This document shows, one piece after another, positions 5,885-6,709 of a DNA stretch of 6,709 nucleotides. The stretch is from NCBI GenBank assembly GCA_023386515.1, contig JAEWJQ010000064.1, forward strand, positions 1 to 6,709, read 5' to 3'. Position 1 is the first letter of the stretch; the number at the start of each line of letters is the position of its first letter. This stretch comes from Pseudomonadota bacterium (GTDB taxonomy: Bacteria > Pseudomonadota > Alphaproteobacteria > Sphingomonadales > Sphingomonadaceae). The position numbers and the translations under genes were made by a program. The notes below the pieces were generated by a model that saw only the letters and a program-made list of their open reading frames with translations, made no database searches and was not told where the DNA came from.

Positions 5885-6709
5885 TTAGAAGGTGAGGCGC
5901 ACGCCGGCCGAATAGCGGGCATCCTGCTTGGCGACGAAGTTGACGTTGCGGTCCGAACGCAGGTGGCCGCTGCGATCCTCGCCCAGAATGTTGATGCCCT
6001 CGACGAACACCGTCACCAGCGGCGTGATCGCGTAGCTCGCGCTGCCGTCGAGCTGGCCATACGTATTGACGTAATAGGGATTGGTGCCGGAGCCCGACAG
6101 ATATCCCTTGCGCCAATTGTAGGCCGCGCGAGCGTTGATGCCATATTTGTCGAAGAACAGAACGGCGTTGGCGCTATCCGACAAACCGGTGATCGCGAAC
6201 TGTGGAATGCTCGACGGCAGCAGATTGTTGTAATCGCGATTGCCGTTGACGATCGTGTAGTTGAGGATCGTGCCGAAGCCCGTGTTCCAGAAGTTGTGCT
6301 GGATCGCGAATTCGAAGCCGTTGACCGATGCCGTCTGGTCGCTGTTGAAAGGCGTGGTGATGACGAAATTGACCAGCGGATCGCCCGGCCCGGCGAGCAG
6401 CACGCCGTTCTTGCCGACATAGGTCGGGAAGTTGGTCTGATAGTAGTTCTGAATGAAGGCGAAGGTGCCGTCGTAACCCGGCGCGTTGACGGCCGCCTGG
6501 TACCGCGGGCCGTTGGTGGTCACGCCATTGAACGTCGTCGTCGGCGAGGCGATGCCCGGAATGGTCGTGTTGATCTGGGTCGAGCCGATGTAATTCGACA
6601 CGTCCTTATGGAAGTAGCCGACCGAGATATAGTCTTCCTTGCCGTAATACCATTCGGCCGACAGGTCGATGTTCTTGGACTTGTACGGGATCAGATTGGG
6701 GTTGCCGAC
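5885..6709 (-). CDS. TonB-dependent receptor, C-terminal part, 5'-truncated
   Basis: The frame is open to the window edge, giving 274 residues of the C-terminal beta-barrel; the signal peptide, TonB box and plug lie outside. The visible part begins with GNPNLIPYKSKNIDLSAEWY, a hallmark of TonB-dependent receptors of the TonB-Xanth-Caul type. It continues with alternating amphipathic strands and long loops rich in Asn, Thr and Gly (such as the region 37-120), and ends with ARYSAGVRLTF, the final barrel strand with the terminal Phe typical of outer-membrane proteins. The GTG at 6601 is internal. Such receptors import large ligands (glycans, siderophores, peptides) across the outer membrane using TonB-ExbBD energy; the ligand cannot be read here, but the LacI regulator and beta-helix protein favour a carbohydrate. 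The TAA stop at 5885-5887 is followed by a strong intrinsic terminator. Confidence 0.95.
   Translation of the reverse strand, partial: VGNPNLIPYKSKNIDLSAEWYYGKEDYISVGYFHKDVSNYIGSTQINTTIPGIASPTTTFNGVTTNGPRYQAAVNAPGYDGTFAFIQNYYQTNFPTYVGKNGVLLAGPGDPLVNFVITTPFNSDQTASVNGFEFAIQHNFWNTGFGTILNYTIVNGNRDYNNLLPSSIPQFAITGLSDSANAVLFFDKYGINARAAYNWRKGYLSGSGTNPYYVNTYGQLDGSASYAITPLVTVFVEGINILGEDRSGHLRSDRNVNFVAKQDARYSAGVRLTF

Overview
The window is GC-rich and almost fully coding. Its gene content (a TonB-dependent receptor resembling the TonB-Xanth-Caul group, SapC, a cupin-like JmjC protein, a tryptophan-halogenase-like flavoprotein, a DUF6445-type protein and a LacI regulator) suggests an alphaproteobacterium of the Sphingomonadales or Caulobacterales, most likely Sphingomonas-like. 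Xanthomonadaceae carry similar sets and cannot be excluded. The taxon is inferred from gene content, not from a marker gene.

Layout. At the left edge (3-842, + strand) lies the C-terminal part of a predicted right-handed beta-helix protein, probably a secreted glycan-active enzyme. All other genes are on the minus strand. Read in the direction of transcription, from the right edge, they are: the C-terminal 274 residues of an outer-membrane TonB-dependent receptor (6709-5885); a 111-base gap with a strong intrinsic terminator; then a five-gene operon of SapC (5773-5051), an FIH-like cupin/JmjC protein (5058-4027), a flavin-dependent halogenase (4030-2537), a LacI-type repressor (2537-1485) and a DUF6445 protein with an HxD...H...R iron/2-oxoglutarate-type signature (1488-817). 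Consecutive operon genes overlap by 8, 4, 1 and 4 bases. None of the four internal starts has a clear Shine-Dalgarno sequence, so translational coupling is likely. The last operon gene overlaps the + strand gene tail to tail by 26 bases.

How the genes may work together. Receptor + SapC + cupin + halogenase is a recurrent but functionally unresolved association in Caulobacter, Sphingomonas and Xanthomonas relatives. The LacI regulator and the beta-helix protein point to a carbohydrate-responsive locus: a polymer is attacked outside the cell, the product enters through the receptor, and the repressor senses a derivative. The role of one halogenase and two putative Fe(II)/2OG oxygenases in such a locus is unknown and is the most interesting question here. 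No RNA genes, mobile elements, CRISPR arrays or att sites were seen. The only non-coding stretch is 5774-5884.
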